Below are positions 26,035-34,736 of a stretch of 64,000 nt of DNA, in pieces. Origin of the DNA: Accumulibacter sp. (GTDB lineage Bacteria > Pseudomonadota > Gammaproteobacteria > Burkholderiales > Rhodocyclaceae); NCBI RefSeq assembly GCF_023806635.1, contig NZ_JAMTDQ010000078.1:1-64000 (forward strand). Reading direction: 5' to 3'. The position numbers and the translations under genes are program-made. The first letter of the stretch is position 1. Each line of letters opens with the position of its first letter. Under the pieces are notes generated by a model. It saw only the letters and a list, made by a program, of their open reading frames with translations. It did not search any database and was not told the DNA's origin.

Positions 26035-27333
26035 ATGGATACCCCGGTCATCGAAGTCCGCCTCTGGGGCCAACGTGTCGGCGCAGTGGCGCCCGATCCG
26101 CGGCTCGGCTGTTACGTTTTCGCCTTCGATCCCGCTTGGCGGAAGACCGGCATCGAACTGGCGCCATTGACCATGCCGCTGCAGGACACCCGCCAGAGCT
26201 TTGCCTTTCCGGAGCTTGCCGAACCCAGCTACAGACGCTTGCCGGGGCTCCTTGCCGATGCCCTGCCCGATGCCTTCGGCAATGCCTTGATCGACGCCTG
26301 GATGAGTGCCCGGGGTGTCGACAGATCGGCCGTCACCACGCTCGACCGCCTGGCTTACATGGGCAGGCGCGGCATGGGCGCGCTCGAGTTCAGGCCGGCG
26401 CGCGGTGCGCATCGCGAGAGCGCCGAGCCGCTGCAGATGAAGAACCTCGTCGAGGCAGCCCGCCGGGTGGTGCACGGCGACCTCACTGGCGATGTGCAGG
26501 CGCAGGCTGCCCTGGCCAACATCATCCGGGTTGGCACCTCCGCCGGTGGCGCGCGCGCCAAGTCCGTCGTTGCCTGGAACCCGAAGACGCAGCAGATTCG
26601 CAGCGGCCAGTTCGACGCCGCACCCGGTTTCGAGCACTGGCTGCTCAAGTTCGATGGCGTCGGCAACGACCTGGAGCTTGGCGCACCGGCTGGCGGGGCC
26701 GCCTACGGCCGCATCGAATATGCCTATCACCTGATGGCGCAAGCCGCCGGCATCCACATGTCCCCCTGCCGCTTGCTGCTCGAAAGCGGCCGTGCCCACT
26801 TCATGACCCGCCGCTTCGACCGCGACGTGGTCGACGGCCAGAGCATCAAGCACCACGTCCAGACGCTCTGCGCCATGAGTCACCTCGACTACAAGCAGCG
26901 GGCCACGCACGCCTATGCCCAGCTCTTCATCACCATCGCCCGGCTCGACCTGGGCGACGACGCCATCGGCCAGGCTTTCCGTCGCATGGCCTTCAACGTC
27001 ATGGCGAAGAACTGTGACGACCACAGCAAGAACTTCGCCTTCCGCCTGCAGCAGGGCGGCGCCTGGGAGCTGGCCCCGGCCTACGACGTGACCCACGCCC
27101 ACAACCCCAGGGGCGAATGGACGTATCAGCACCTGTTGAGCGTCAACGGCCGGTTCGCGGGCATCACGCGTGCCGATCTGCTGGCCGAGGCCGACCGCTT
27201 CGGCGTCCGGAGGCCGCAAGACGCGCTCAAGGAGGTTCGCACCGCCCTCGACCACTGGCCGGACTTCGCCAGACAGGCCGGCCTTGGCGAGAAGGCGATC
27301 GCCGCAATCCACGGCGACTTCGAGCCAGCATGA
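26035..27333 (+). CDS. hipA: HipA-type serine/threonine kinase toxin
   Basis: A 432-residue HipA kinase. The Ser-containing glycine-rich loop RVGTSAGGARAKSVVAW matches the segment that HipA autophosphorylates. The catalytic core NVMAKNCDDHSKNFAF and metal-binding AYDVTHAHN are both intact, so the kinase looks active. HipA kinases stop translation, classically by phosphorylating glutamyl-tRNA synthetase; the target here is not known. Convergent with the Res gene (60 bp apart). Confidence 0.92.
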   Translation: MDTPVIEVRLWGQRVGAVAPDPRLGCYVFAFDPAWRKTGIELAPLTMPLQDTRQSFAFPELAEPSYRRLPGLLADALPDAFGNALIDAWMSARGVDRSAVTTLDRLAYMGRRGMGALEFRPARGAHRESAEPLQMKNLVEAARRVVHGDLTGDVQAQAALANIIRVGTSAGGARAKSVVAWNPKTQQIRSGQFDAAPGFEHWLLKFDGVGNDLELGAPAGGAAYGRIEYAYHLMAQAAGIHMSPCRLLLESGRAHFMTRRFDRDVVDGQSIKHHVQTLCAMSHLDYKQRATHAYAQLFITIARLDLGDDAIGQAFRRMAFNVMAKNCDDHSKNFAFRLQQGGAWELAPAYDVTHAHNPRGEWTYQHLLSVNGRFAGITRADLLAEADRFGVRRPQDALKEVRTALDHWPDFARQAGLGEKAIAAIHGDFEPA

Positions 27334-27393
27334 ACATCGTGGCCTCCCCGGACCACCGCAAGATTCTCGAAACCGGGCGACGAACGCGCGGAA

Positions 27394-30120
27394 TCAGTCC
27401 TGTCGAACCAGCGATGGGGATAGCTTCTCCTCGATCCACTCCCACCGCTTGTCCTTGACCATGACGAAGCGACAGCGCCCCTCGGACAGGTTCGCCCACA
27501 GGCCGCCGATCAACCGGTCGTCCTCCGCGCCGGCCCAGCGATCCGCGCCCTTGTACTCGACGGCCAGGATCGGGCCGGGCTGGTCTGCGCTACCCGGAAG
27601 CTGACACAGGAAGTCCGGGTAGAAGCGCCCGTCGGCCTTCTGCAGGAAGAACGAAGTGCCTGCGCGCCGAACGAGGTTGCGCAGCCAGAAACAGATGCGC
27701 CCCTGCTGCGCCTGAACGTCCAGCCAGCAGGCACACTCGAACTCCTCCTTGCTGTCGAAGTCGCCGAGGCGTCCATAGAAGTGCTTGCGGAAGGCGAAGT
27801 GCCCGAAACGGCCGTCGTAGTCACGGCTGGGCGCGTAGCCTTGGCGCGGGAACTCGAAGGCGCATTGATCCGTCACCGCGACGCGCGACGCTGCGGCATC
27901 ACCGAACAGCGCCTGCTGGAACGCCTTGCCCACCGCCTGCCGGCGCAGATCGCGGATGCGCGCTTCCAACAGGTTGCGCAGCAGGAACTTCTGCAGATTG
28001 GCACGGGCGAGCGTGAAGCCCTCGCGGCGCAGCAGTTCGCTCAGCCACTTGGCCACGAAGGCTTGCTTGCTGGCGTGGGTGAGTGAAGGCTCCGGCAGGT
28101 TCCGGCACAGCCACGTTGCGAGACGCACCTCATCCCAGTGCTGAGGCGGATAGACGAGGCCCAGATCGCGCTGCAGGTCGGGCAGGAAGCGCGAGATGAC
28201 CTGGCCGCTGGCGTCATCGACATCGATCTCGCCGCCCTCGGAGACCTTGAGGCCCGCGCCCAATGCCGTGATCTCGGCGCCATTCGGCGCGGCGTCGTAC
28301 GTTGACAAGTCCCACGGATAGTCCAATAGCTCCGGGTCGTCGAACAGTTGCAGCTCACCCTGCACGCGCAAGGCCAGTTGTGGCGCGCGGAAGCGCTCCC
28401 CCAGTTCGGCCGCTGTCTGGAAGAAATCAGTGGCCGTGGTACGGCTGATCGCGGCTGCCTCGACAATGGCCGCGGCCGCCGAATCGCTGCTGACCGAGGC
28501 CTTGAGCACATCAGCCTCGTCCTCGGTCAGCGGCGTCGTGATGGTCAGCGTGTTGAGCCTTCCATCCCAAGTGACCTTGTCGCGCACCGGCTTGGGCACG
28601 CTCTTGAGATCGGGTTTCTCGGTCAATGTGATCGCCAACGGCCGAACGACGACGCGCCCGGCGTGACCATCCAGGTCCAGCCGGCCCTGCCCTGACTTGG
28701 CGGCGGCGACGAACTCGGCCACCTCGCGTCGCTCGAACCCTGCGCCTGCCACCAGTCGGTCTCGCAGCGCGCCTGCCGTGTCGGCGAAGTTGTGCGACAC
28801 CACGAAGGCATAGGATTGATTCAACGCCGTGGCCTGCCGATGACTGGCGCCGGGTTGGCGCAACACGCGCCCGAGCAACTGCTCCACCGCCGTGGCCGAC
28901 GAGAGCGAGGCCACGCTCACCAGGATGTAGGCGAAGGGGCAGTCCCAGCCCTCGGCCAGCGCCTTCTGGGTGATGACGAAGTTCACCGGGCAGGCCGGGT
29001 CGGCAACGCCCAGCTTGTAGTCGGCGTCGATCTGCTGCAGCCCCTTTTCCTCGCCGGTGGCGACGACGATCTCTCTGGCCGGGATGCCGTGGTTGGTCAT
29101 CAGCTCGTTCTTCACGCGCAGGGTGTGCAGTGTCTCCACCCCCGAGCGTCGTGGCTCCGCCTGAATCAGGACCAGCGGTCGCAGGTAGGAGCTGCCCGCG
29201 CGGCGTTCCTCATCGGCCAGCTCGTGCAGGGCGTTGCGCCGGCCAACGGCGTCGGCCAGACACTGCTGCCAGTTCGGCTCGGTCGCCAGCACGACGGGCA
29301 GCTTGATCATTTCCTCCGCCTTCAACTCGGCGGCGGAAACGCTGTGCAGGACGTTGCTCGGCGTACGTTCGAGGTCGGGCGTGGCGGTCAGCTCCATGAC
29401 GCCGCCGGGGCCGAAGCGCGCCAGCATGTCGAAGGCCAGTTCCGTGCGGCTGTTGTGCGCCTCGTCCACCACCACGAAGGGCCGGCGCAGGCGCAGTACG
29501 TTGGCCAGCGAGCAGGGAGTCGTGCGCTCGGCGCCCTCACCTTCGCTCAACAGGCCGTCGCGCTGCGTGCGCGACAGGTTGTCGAAGTGGTGCATCAGCG
29601 CGCCGCTGCTCTGGTAGACCTTGCGCGACTCCTCGTCCTCCACCTGAAATGCCTGCCGCGTGGCGACGACGATTGCGGTCGAGGTGTCCAGCGTCGCGCG
29701 GGTCACGCTCCTGGCCTCGTCGAGGTCCATCACCGTGATGGGCCCGGCTTCGCGCAGCGCCGTGTGATACGGGTGCAGGCGGTCGCGCAAGGAGCGCAGG
29801 GTCTGCTCGCGGATGGCTTTGCTCGGCACCAGCCACAGGATCACGCTGTGCTCGCAGCGCAGCAGGTGCATGTTGACGAGCGCCACGCTCCTGGCGGCCA
29901 GCCAGGTCTTGCCGCCGCCGGTGGGCACACGCAGGCAGAAGTACGGCATGTCGGGCGGAAAGCCCGACAGCGGGTTGTATGCGCTGCCACGACCCCACAG
30001 GCGCTCCGTGGTGGCGGTGAAGGCGATCGCCGGCGACGGCAGCTCGTGGCAGGCCTTGAAATAGGCCTCGACGCTGTCGAGCACCTGCTGCTGGTAGGTC
30101 TTGGGGGCGAACGTCGTCAT
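27394..30120 (-). CDS. res: Type III restriction enzyme Res (helicase-nuclease)
   Basis: A 908-residue SF2 helicase. Motif I VPTGGGKTWLAA, motif II VVVDEAHN, motif III ELTATP and motif VI EQLLGRVLRQPGA are intact. A C-terminal PD-(D/E)xK-like nuclease is visible as FYPDFLCQL then ILAVEYKG. It should translocate on DNA and cut when sites are unmodified, with the Mod subunit encoded upstream. The start ATG at 30120 overlaps the small gene's stop (ATGA). It is the last gene of a five-gene operon and is full length. Confidence 0.88.
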   Translation of the reverse strand: MTTFAPKTYQQQVLDSVEAYFKACHELPSPAIAFTATTERLWGRGSAYNPLSGFPPDMPYFCLRVPTGGGKTWLAARSVALVNMHLLRCEHSVILWLVPSKAIREQTLRSLRDRLHPYHTALREAGPITVMDLDEARSVTRATLDTSTAIVVATRQAFQVEDEESRKVYQSSGALMHHFDNLSRTQRDGLLSEGEGAERTTPCSLANVLRLRRPFVVVDEAHNSRTELAFDMLARFGPGGVMELTATPDLERTPSNVLHSVSAAELKAEEMIKLPVVLATEPNWQQCLADAVGRRNALHELADEERRAGSSYLRPLVLIQAEPRRSGVETLHTLRVKNELMTNHGIPAREIVVATGEEKGLQQIDADYKLGVADPACPVNFVITQKALAEGWDCPFAYILVSVASLSSATAVEQLLGRVLRQPGASHRQATALNQSYAFVVSHNFADTAGALRDRLVAGAGFERREVAEFVAAAKSGQGRLDLDGHAGRVVVRPLAITLTEKPDLKSVPKPVRDKVTWDGRLNTLTITTPLTEDEADVLKASVSSDSAAAAIVEAAAISRTTATDFFQTAAELGERFRAPQLALRVQGELQLFDDPELLDYPWDLSTYDAAPNGAEITALGAGLKVSEGGEIDVDDASGQVISRFLPDLQRDLGLVYPPQHWDEVRLATWLCRNLPEPSLTHASKQAFVAKWLSELLRREGFTLARANLQKFLLRNLLEARIRDLRRQAVGKAFQQALFGDAAASRVAVTDQCAFEFPRQGYAPSRDYDGRFGHFAFRKHFYGRLGDFDSKEEFECACWLDVQAQQGRICFWLRNLVRRAGTSFFLQKADGRFYPDFLCQLPGSADQPGPILAVEYKGADRWAGAEDDRLIGGLWANLSEGRCRFVMVKDKRWEWIEEKLSPSLVRQD

Positions 30121-30341
30121 GGCTTGCCCTGATAGGGGGCGGGGAGCTCCTGCACGGCCTCGGCGGGCTGCCATCCCGGCGCCTGCGGCGTGAGTGTCTG
30201 CACCACACCCCGGTGGCTGATGACGATGGCGGTGCCGGTCTGCAGCGCAAACGCGCGCGCGCTCTGCGCGGCGCGCTGCAGCGCACTCCCCGACAGGCGC
30301 AGGTCGGCATCGCGGGCGGTTTCAATGGGTCGCGGGTTCAA
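30117..30341 (-). CDS. Small conserved-looking protein of the type III R-M operon
   Basis: A 74-residue protein of unknown function. Its start codon overlaps the zeta-like kinase stop (ATGA) and its own stop overlaps the Res start, so it sits in a tightly coupled translation chain and is very likely real. The N-terminal half is helical (SALQRAAQSARAFALQTG), then a strand TAIVISHRGVVQTL and a proline-rich end. It could be an antitoxin-like partner of the kinase or an assembly factor for Res; there is no direct evidence for either. Confidence 0.65.
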   Translation of the reverse strand: MNPRPIETARDADLRLSGSALQRAAQSARAFALQTGTAIVISHRGVVQTLTPQAPGWQPAEAVQELPAPYQGKP

Positions 30342-30862
30342 GGCTTCTCGCTCCAGTCGAGCAGCACGGGCTGAGCGCCCGCGTTGTCATACAGCGCCCA
30401 GGCGTCGACCAGCGGCGCGTACAGGCGTTCGAAGTGTTCCAGGCCGGCGGCAAAACGTCTTCGGATCGCGATCTCCGGAACGTGGTGTCCGCCCTGCCGC
30501 ACCCGCTGCGCGACGCGCGCGATGGCCGCCTCGGGGGTGTCGAGTTGCAGGAAGATCAGCTTCACGCGGTAGCCCGCCGCCTGCCAGGCGCGGATGTGGC
30601 GCAGGTAGCCGCGCCCGGCGAGCGTGGTCTCGAAGGCAAAACTCTCGTGGGCCGCGAAATGCCGGGCCAACTCCTGCAGCATCAGACGGCCGGCCTGCAG
30701 GGCAGCCGTCTCGGGTGCGAACGGCGCCAGTCCAGCCGCGATCAGGTCGGCGTTCACGAACACCGGGCAGCCCGCCTCATTGGGCAGGAATTCGCGGGCG
30801 AAGGTGGTCTTTCCCGCGCCATTGGGGCCGGCGATGATGATGACCTTGAGCCCAACGGGCAT
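30338..30862 (-). CDS. Zeta-toxin-like P-loop kinase
   Basis: A 174-residue P-loop kinase of the zeta/AAA_33 type. Walker A is GPNGAGKT (about 11-18), then NADLIAAGLAPF and FETTLAGRGYL, the substrate-side motifs of zeta toxins, which phosphorylate UDP-N-acetylglucosamine. A basic RVRQGGHHVPEIAIRRRF segment is the usual arginine-rich lid. It starts 2 bp after mod and overlaps the next gene. In type III R-M operons such kinases are known neighbours of mod and res; the target is not established. No epsilon antitoxin is visible. Confidence 0.8.
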   Translation of the reverse strand: MPVGLKVIIIAGPNGAGKTTFAREFLPNEAGCPVFVNADLIAAGLAPFAPETAALQAGRLMLQELARHFAAHESFAFETTLAGRGYLRHIRAWQAAGYRVKLIFLQLDTPEAAIARVAQRVRQGGHHVPEIAIRRRFAAGLEHFERLYAPLVDAWALYDNAGAQPVLLDWSEKP

Positions 30863-30864
30863 CG

Positions 30865-32466
30865 CTACAAGTCCAGCGCGTAAGGGGTTTGCTTGAAGGT
30901 GATGCCCTCGCGGGCCGCGCGGCCACCCATGCGGTTGGCAGCGGCGTAGATCACTTTGGGGCCGGCGAACTTCGGCAGCACATCGAACACGGGGCCGGCG
31001 AGCACGTTGCCGCCGGCAACCGAACGGTCCATGAGGATGCCGTTGTAGAGCAGGTAGACGGCGCGGCCCTCGTGCACCCCGAGCAGTGGCGAATCGGCGG
31101 CGCCCGCGTAGCCGGTGCCGGTCTCGGCAAACCAGACGAACTCTGCCAGTTGAGCGAAGCACACGTCGCGGCGGATCTGGCCGTCGGCGTCGAACAGAGG
31201 CTCCGCCGAGAGGCGGCAGAACTGGAAATCGCCGCCGAGACCATCAATCGCCTCACCCTTTGGGCCTTGGAAGCCTTGAGCAACCCGCTTCACTCGTTCC
31301 GCAGTAACAGGTGCCGCTATATCGCTGCTCATTTCCACGAGGATGAACCTCCGACAGCCCCCGTCGGCGCTGTTGAGGCGCAGGGATGCGTGACCGGTGG
31401 TGCCGGACCCAGCGAAGCTGTCCAATATGAGCGAATCCTCATCCGTGGAGATTTGCAGCAGACGCTGGATGAGCCGAGAAGGCTTGGGCGTGGTGTCGAA
31501 GTTGCTGACGCCTCCCAAGATGCCCATGAGTTCCTTGGTTGCCTCGTCTGTATGCCCCACTTCTTCGTGTGTCCACCACGTCCAAGGCACTACCCCTTCG
31601 ACCTCGCTCAGGTAGCGGATGACGTTTGGTTGTGAGTTTCCGTTCTTCCCGAAGTAGATGCGCCCCTCGGCTCTGAGCCTGTTGAATGTCGCTTCCGCCA
31701 GGCCCCAGCAGCGACCGGGACTCGGCTTGAATTTCTTCCCACTCGGGGCTGTGATGACATAAAACTGGTCCTCGGTCGCGTGTCCGGCTTGCGCAGTCAT
31801 GGGAATGGGTCGCCAACGACCCTTGGGGTCGTTATTCGGGTTGCGGTAGACCTTGGCCTGCTTCTCATCGATGGGAACCTTGTTGCGCGTGTCCTTGAAC
31901 TTCAAAGGGTTCATCGCGTAAACGAGCAGGTACTCATGCACATCGCCAATGGCTTCTCGGTTCTCACGGGAATAGCGCTTCTGCCAGACGTTGCACGCGA
32001 TGAACTTTGACGCTCCAAAAACCTCATCCATCAACGCGCGAAGCAGGTGTACCGCTGCATCGTCAATTGACACCCAGATGACACCGTCGTCGCGCAGGAA
32101 CTGCTTCAGCAACACCAGTCGCGGATACATCATGCAGAGCCAGCGGTCGTGCCGGTCCAGCGTCTCGCCTTCCTTGCCGACCACCACGCCCAGCCACTTG
32201 CGGATCTCCGGGCTGTTGACGTTGTCGTTGTAGACCCAGCCCTCGTTGCCGGTGTTGTAGGGCGGGTCGATGTAGATGCACTTCACCTGGCCGGCATAGC
32301 GCGGCAGCAGTGCCTTGAGCGCGTGCAGGTTGTCGCCCTGCACGATGAGGTTGCCGCTTCCGCTTTCGCCGCAGGAGAGGTCGGGCACCGGCTCCAGCAG
32401 GCGGAAGGGCACTTCCTTGTGATGCCTGACGACGGCTTCCTTGCCGATCCAGTTCAATGTGGGCAT
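30865..32466 (-). CDS. mod: Type III DNA methyltransferase Mod
   Basis: A 533-residue adenine-N6 methyltransferase of the beta class: catalytic DPPY at 67-70 (CIYIDPPYNTGN) precedes the AdoMet-binding DSFAGSGTTGHA (about residue 350). The segment between is the presumed target-recognition region, and its DNA (about 31420-32100) is visibly less GC-rich than the rest, as is common where recognition domains are exchanged. It supplies sequence recognition for Res and protects the host. The start codon lies inside the upstream HTH gene by 13 nt. Confidence 0.92.
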   Translation of the reverse strand: MPTLNWIGKEAVVRHHKEVPFRLLEPVPDLSCGESGSGNLIVQGDNLHALKALLPRYAGQVKCIYIDPPYNTGNEGWVYNDNVNSPEIRKWLGVVVGKEGETLDRHDRWLCMMYPRLVLLKQFLRDDGVIWVSIDDAAVHLLRALMDEVFGASKFIACNVWQKRYSRENREAIGDVHEYLLVYAMNPLKFKDTRNKVPIDEKQAKVYRNPNNDPKGRWRPIPMTAQAGHATEDQFYVITAPSGKKFKPSPGRCWGLAEATFNRLRAEGRIYFGKNGNSQPNVIRYLSEVEGVVPWTWWTHEEVGHTDEATKELMGILGGVSNFDTTPKPSRLIQRLLQISTDEDSLILDSFAGSGTTGHASLRLNSADGGCRRFILVEMSSDIAAPVTAERVKRVAQGFQGPKGEAIDGLGGDFQFCRLSAEPLFDADGQIRRDVCFAQLAEFVWFAETGTGYAGAADSPLLGVHEGRAVYLLYNGILMDRSVAGGNVLAGPVFDVLPKFAGPKVIYAAANRMGGRAAREGITFKQTPYALDL

Positions 32467-32696
32467 GGCGCCTCGCGAGCTTCAGTGCTTGCGGGCGGCG
32501 CCGCCGCCCGTGCCTTGTCCAGCATCCGCGCCCCGGCGCGCACCGTGTCGTCCACCTCGGACAGCTTGAACTTCCTCTGCCGCCCGACGCGATGCGCCGG
32601 CAACTCCCGGTGCTTGCGCCAGCGGTAGACGGTGTCCTCGGTCACATCGAGATGCCGGGCGACCAGCTCGACGAAAATCCATGGTTCTGTGGTCAT
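32454..32696 (-). CDS. Excisionase/MerR-like DNA-binding protein
   Basis: An 80-residue protein with a helix-turn-helix of the excisionase family (VARHLDVTEDTVYRWRKHRE, then LPAHRVGRQRKFKLSEVDD, the wing). It starts at the ATG at 32696 and is the first gene of the R-M operon, so a role in controlling operon expression is likely. The same fold also serves as recombination directionality factor, but no integrase is in the window. Confidence 0.75.
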   Translation of the reverse strand: MTTEPWIFVELVARHLDVTEDTVYRWRKHRELPAHRVGRQRKFKLSEVDDTVRAGARMLDKARAAAPPASTEAREAPCPH

Positions 32697-32999
32697 GACG
32701 TCCGCGCTGCCCAATCGGATGCGTCTCAAGTCGATCAAAAATGGATGCGAGTCTATCAGGTGGAATCGCGTTTCCCAACATGACTCGCGGCAGATCCCGA
32801 TCCGCCAGGATCGTGCGACATCGAGCCAGGCTGCGCCATCGCCGTCAGGACTCGACGAGCGATCCGACCGGTCTCGTGGTTCGCTCGCGCCTGGTCGCTC
32901 GGGATGGCCGAGAAGGCGTTTTCCCAACCTGCAACGGGTTGACCGCGACGCGGCTGGGGTCGAACGGGGCGATGACCCGCCGCCCCGACGGCGAGTCGA
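32697..32999. other. Gap between the R-M operon and menD (303 bp)
   Basis: No gene is supported. The 32700-32760 part is AT-richer than its surroundings and probably carries the minus-strand promoter of the R-M operon (TTGATC around 32737-32732), but no clear -10 is seen. The rest shows nothing recognisable. Confidence 0.4.
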
Positions 33000-34736
33000 T
33001 CAGGGCATCGCCGGCAGGCCGCCGGCAACAGCCGCCGCCTCCTGCCAGAAAGCCCGGTGCTGCGCGACGCTGCGCCGGCGATCGATCGGCACCTCCAGCA
33101 GCGTCGGCCCGCCGCGCTGCAGCGCGCGCCGCAGCGCGCAGGCGAACCCGCCGAGCGATGCACAGCGCTCGCCGGCAACGCCGAAGGCAGCCGCGGCGGC
33201 GACGAAATCGAGCTTCTGCGGCGTCAGCCAGGCGCGCTCGAACTCCGGCAGGGTCGCCATCGGCAGGTACTCGAAGATGCCGCCACCGCCATTGTTGATG
33301 ACGACGACGACGATGTCGCGACCGCCGGCGGCGGCCAGGGCAGCCAGGTCGTGCTGCAGCGTCAGATCGCCGAGCAGCGCGACGCACGGGCCCGTGCTGG
33401 CGACGCCGAGGGCGGTCGACAGGTTGCCGTCGATGCCGCTGACGCCGCGATTGCCGAAGAACTGCAGCACTTTCTCGCCGCCGCCCGAGAACGCATCGAG
33501 ATCGCGGATCGGCAGCGAGTTGCCGCAGAAGACGCGATGACCGGCGGGCAACTCGTCGAGCAACGCCGGAATCAGCGCGCCCTCGAAGTCGTCCCGCGAA
33601 CGCCAGGCGGCAGCGAGCGCGGCCACCTGCCGCTCGGCGTGCAGGAATGCTCCGCGCCAATCGGGCGCCGCCGCCCGCAGCGGCATCGCCTGCCAGTCGT
33701 CAAGGACCGCCAGCGGATCGCCCTGGATCAGCACGGCGGCACAGTGCAGCGGGTCGCGCCAACGGCCGTCGGCGGCGAGGACGATCTGCCGCGCGTCGCG
33801 GTTCGCGCGCAGCCATTCCTGCAGCGTCCGCGTGACGGGAAAGCTGCCGCAGCGCAGCAGCCATTCGGGTCGCCTGGCGGCAAGCGGCGATGGCGGGCGC
33901 AGGAAGGCGTCGTAATGGACGCAGATACGGCTGCGATCGTGGCCGCCGAAACGCAGGTTGGACAGCGGTTCGGCGAGCAGCGGACAGTCGAGCTGCCGCG
34001 CCAGCGCGCAGACCGCTGCGGCGAAAGCAGGCGGGTTGTCGTCACCGCCGCAGACGATGACTCCTGGCCGGCCGCTGATCGCCGCCCCGCTGTCCGCCAC
34101 CAGTTGCCGGTCGGGCAGCAGGCGTGGCCGGCCCACCGCCAGGACCGCCGGCCCACCCGTGACGTCGCCGGTGGCCAGCGCGCCGGCCGGCAGCAGCGGC
34201 TCGCGAAAGGCGAGATTGAGCTGCACCGGGCCGGGCAGCGGCGAGCAGCATTCGCCCAGCACGCGCCTTGCCAGACTGCGCAGGTAGTCGACCGCGAAGT
34301 CGGGCGCCGGTGGCCCGGGCGCATGACAGGCGCGCAGGTGGGCGCCGAACAGCCGCTGCTGGTCGATCGTCTGGCTGGCGCCCCAACCGACCAGCTCCGG
34401 CGGCCGGTCGGCAGACAGCAGCAGCAGGGGGACCGCGGCGAGGTCGGCCTCGACGACCGCCGGCAACCAGTTCGCCACTGCCGAACCCGATGTCGCAAGC
34501 AGCGCCACCGGCCGCCGGGCTGCCTTGGCGATGCCGAGTGCAAGGAAGGCGGCGCTGCGTTCGTCGACCAGGACATGGCTGCTGATCGCTGGCTGGCGCA
34601 GGAAAGCCAGCGCCAGTGGGCTCGAGCGCGAGCCGGGCGAGAGGACGAGGTCGCGCAGGCCGGCCGCGCGCAGGCCATCGACCAGAGCCTGCGCGTAACG
34701 CAGGTTGAGCAGGCCGTGCGCTTGCGGCTGCGTCAC
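33000..34736 (-). CDS. menD: SEPHCHC synthase MenD
   Basis: A 578-residue thiamine-diphosphate enzyme of menaquinone synthesis, joining isochorismate and 2-oxoglutarate. It has the MenD N-terminal LSPGSRSSPLALAF, DERSAAFLALGIAKA with the catalytic Glu, and a ThDP/Mg motif GDLTLQHDLAAL followed by VVINNGGGGIFEYLP. The start is a GTG (34736) overlapping the menF stop (GTGA); the long upstream reading lies over menF. Last gene of menE-F-D. Confidence 0.95.
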   Translation of the reverse strand: MTQPQAHGLLNLRYAQALVDGLRAAGLRDLVLSPGSRSSPLALAFLRQPAISSHVLVDERSAAFLALGIAKAARRPVALLATSGSAVANWLPAVVEADLAAVPLLLLSADRPPELVGWGASQTIDQQRLFGAHLRACHAPGPPAPDFAVDYLRSLARRVLGECCSPLPGPVQLNLAFREPLLPAGALATGDVTGGPAVLAVGRPRLLPDRQLVADSGAAISGRPGVIVCGGDDNPPAFAAAVCALARQLDCPLLAEPLSNLRFGGHDRSRICVHYDAFLRPPSPLAARRPEWLLRCGSFPVTRTLQEWLRANRDARQIVLAADGRWRDPLHCAAVLIQGDPLAVLDDWQAMPLRAAAPDWRGAFLHAERQVAALAAAWRSRDDFEGALIPALLDELPAGHRVFCGNSLPIRDLDAFSGGGEKVLQFFGNRGVSGIDGNLSTALGVASTGPCVALLGDLTLQHDLAALAAAGGRDIVVVVINNGGGGIFEYLPMATLPEFERAWLTPQKLDFVAAAAAFGVAGERCASLGGFACALRRALQRGGPTLLEVPIDRRRSVAQHRAFWQEAAAVAGGLPAMP

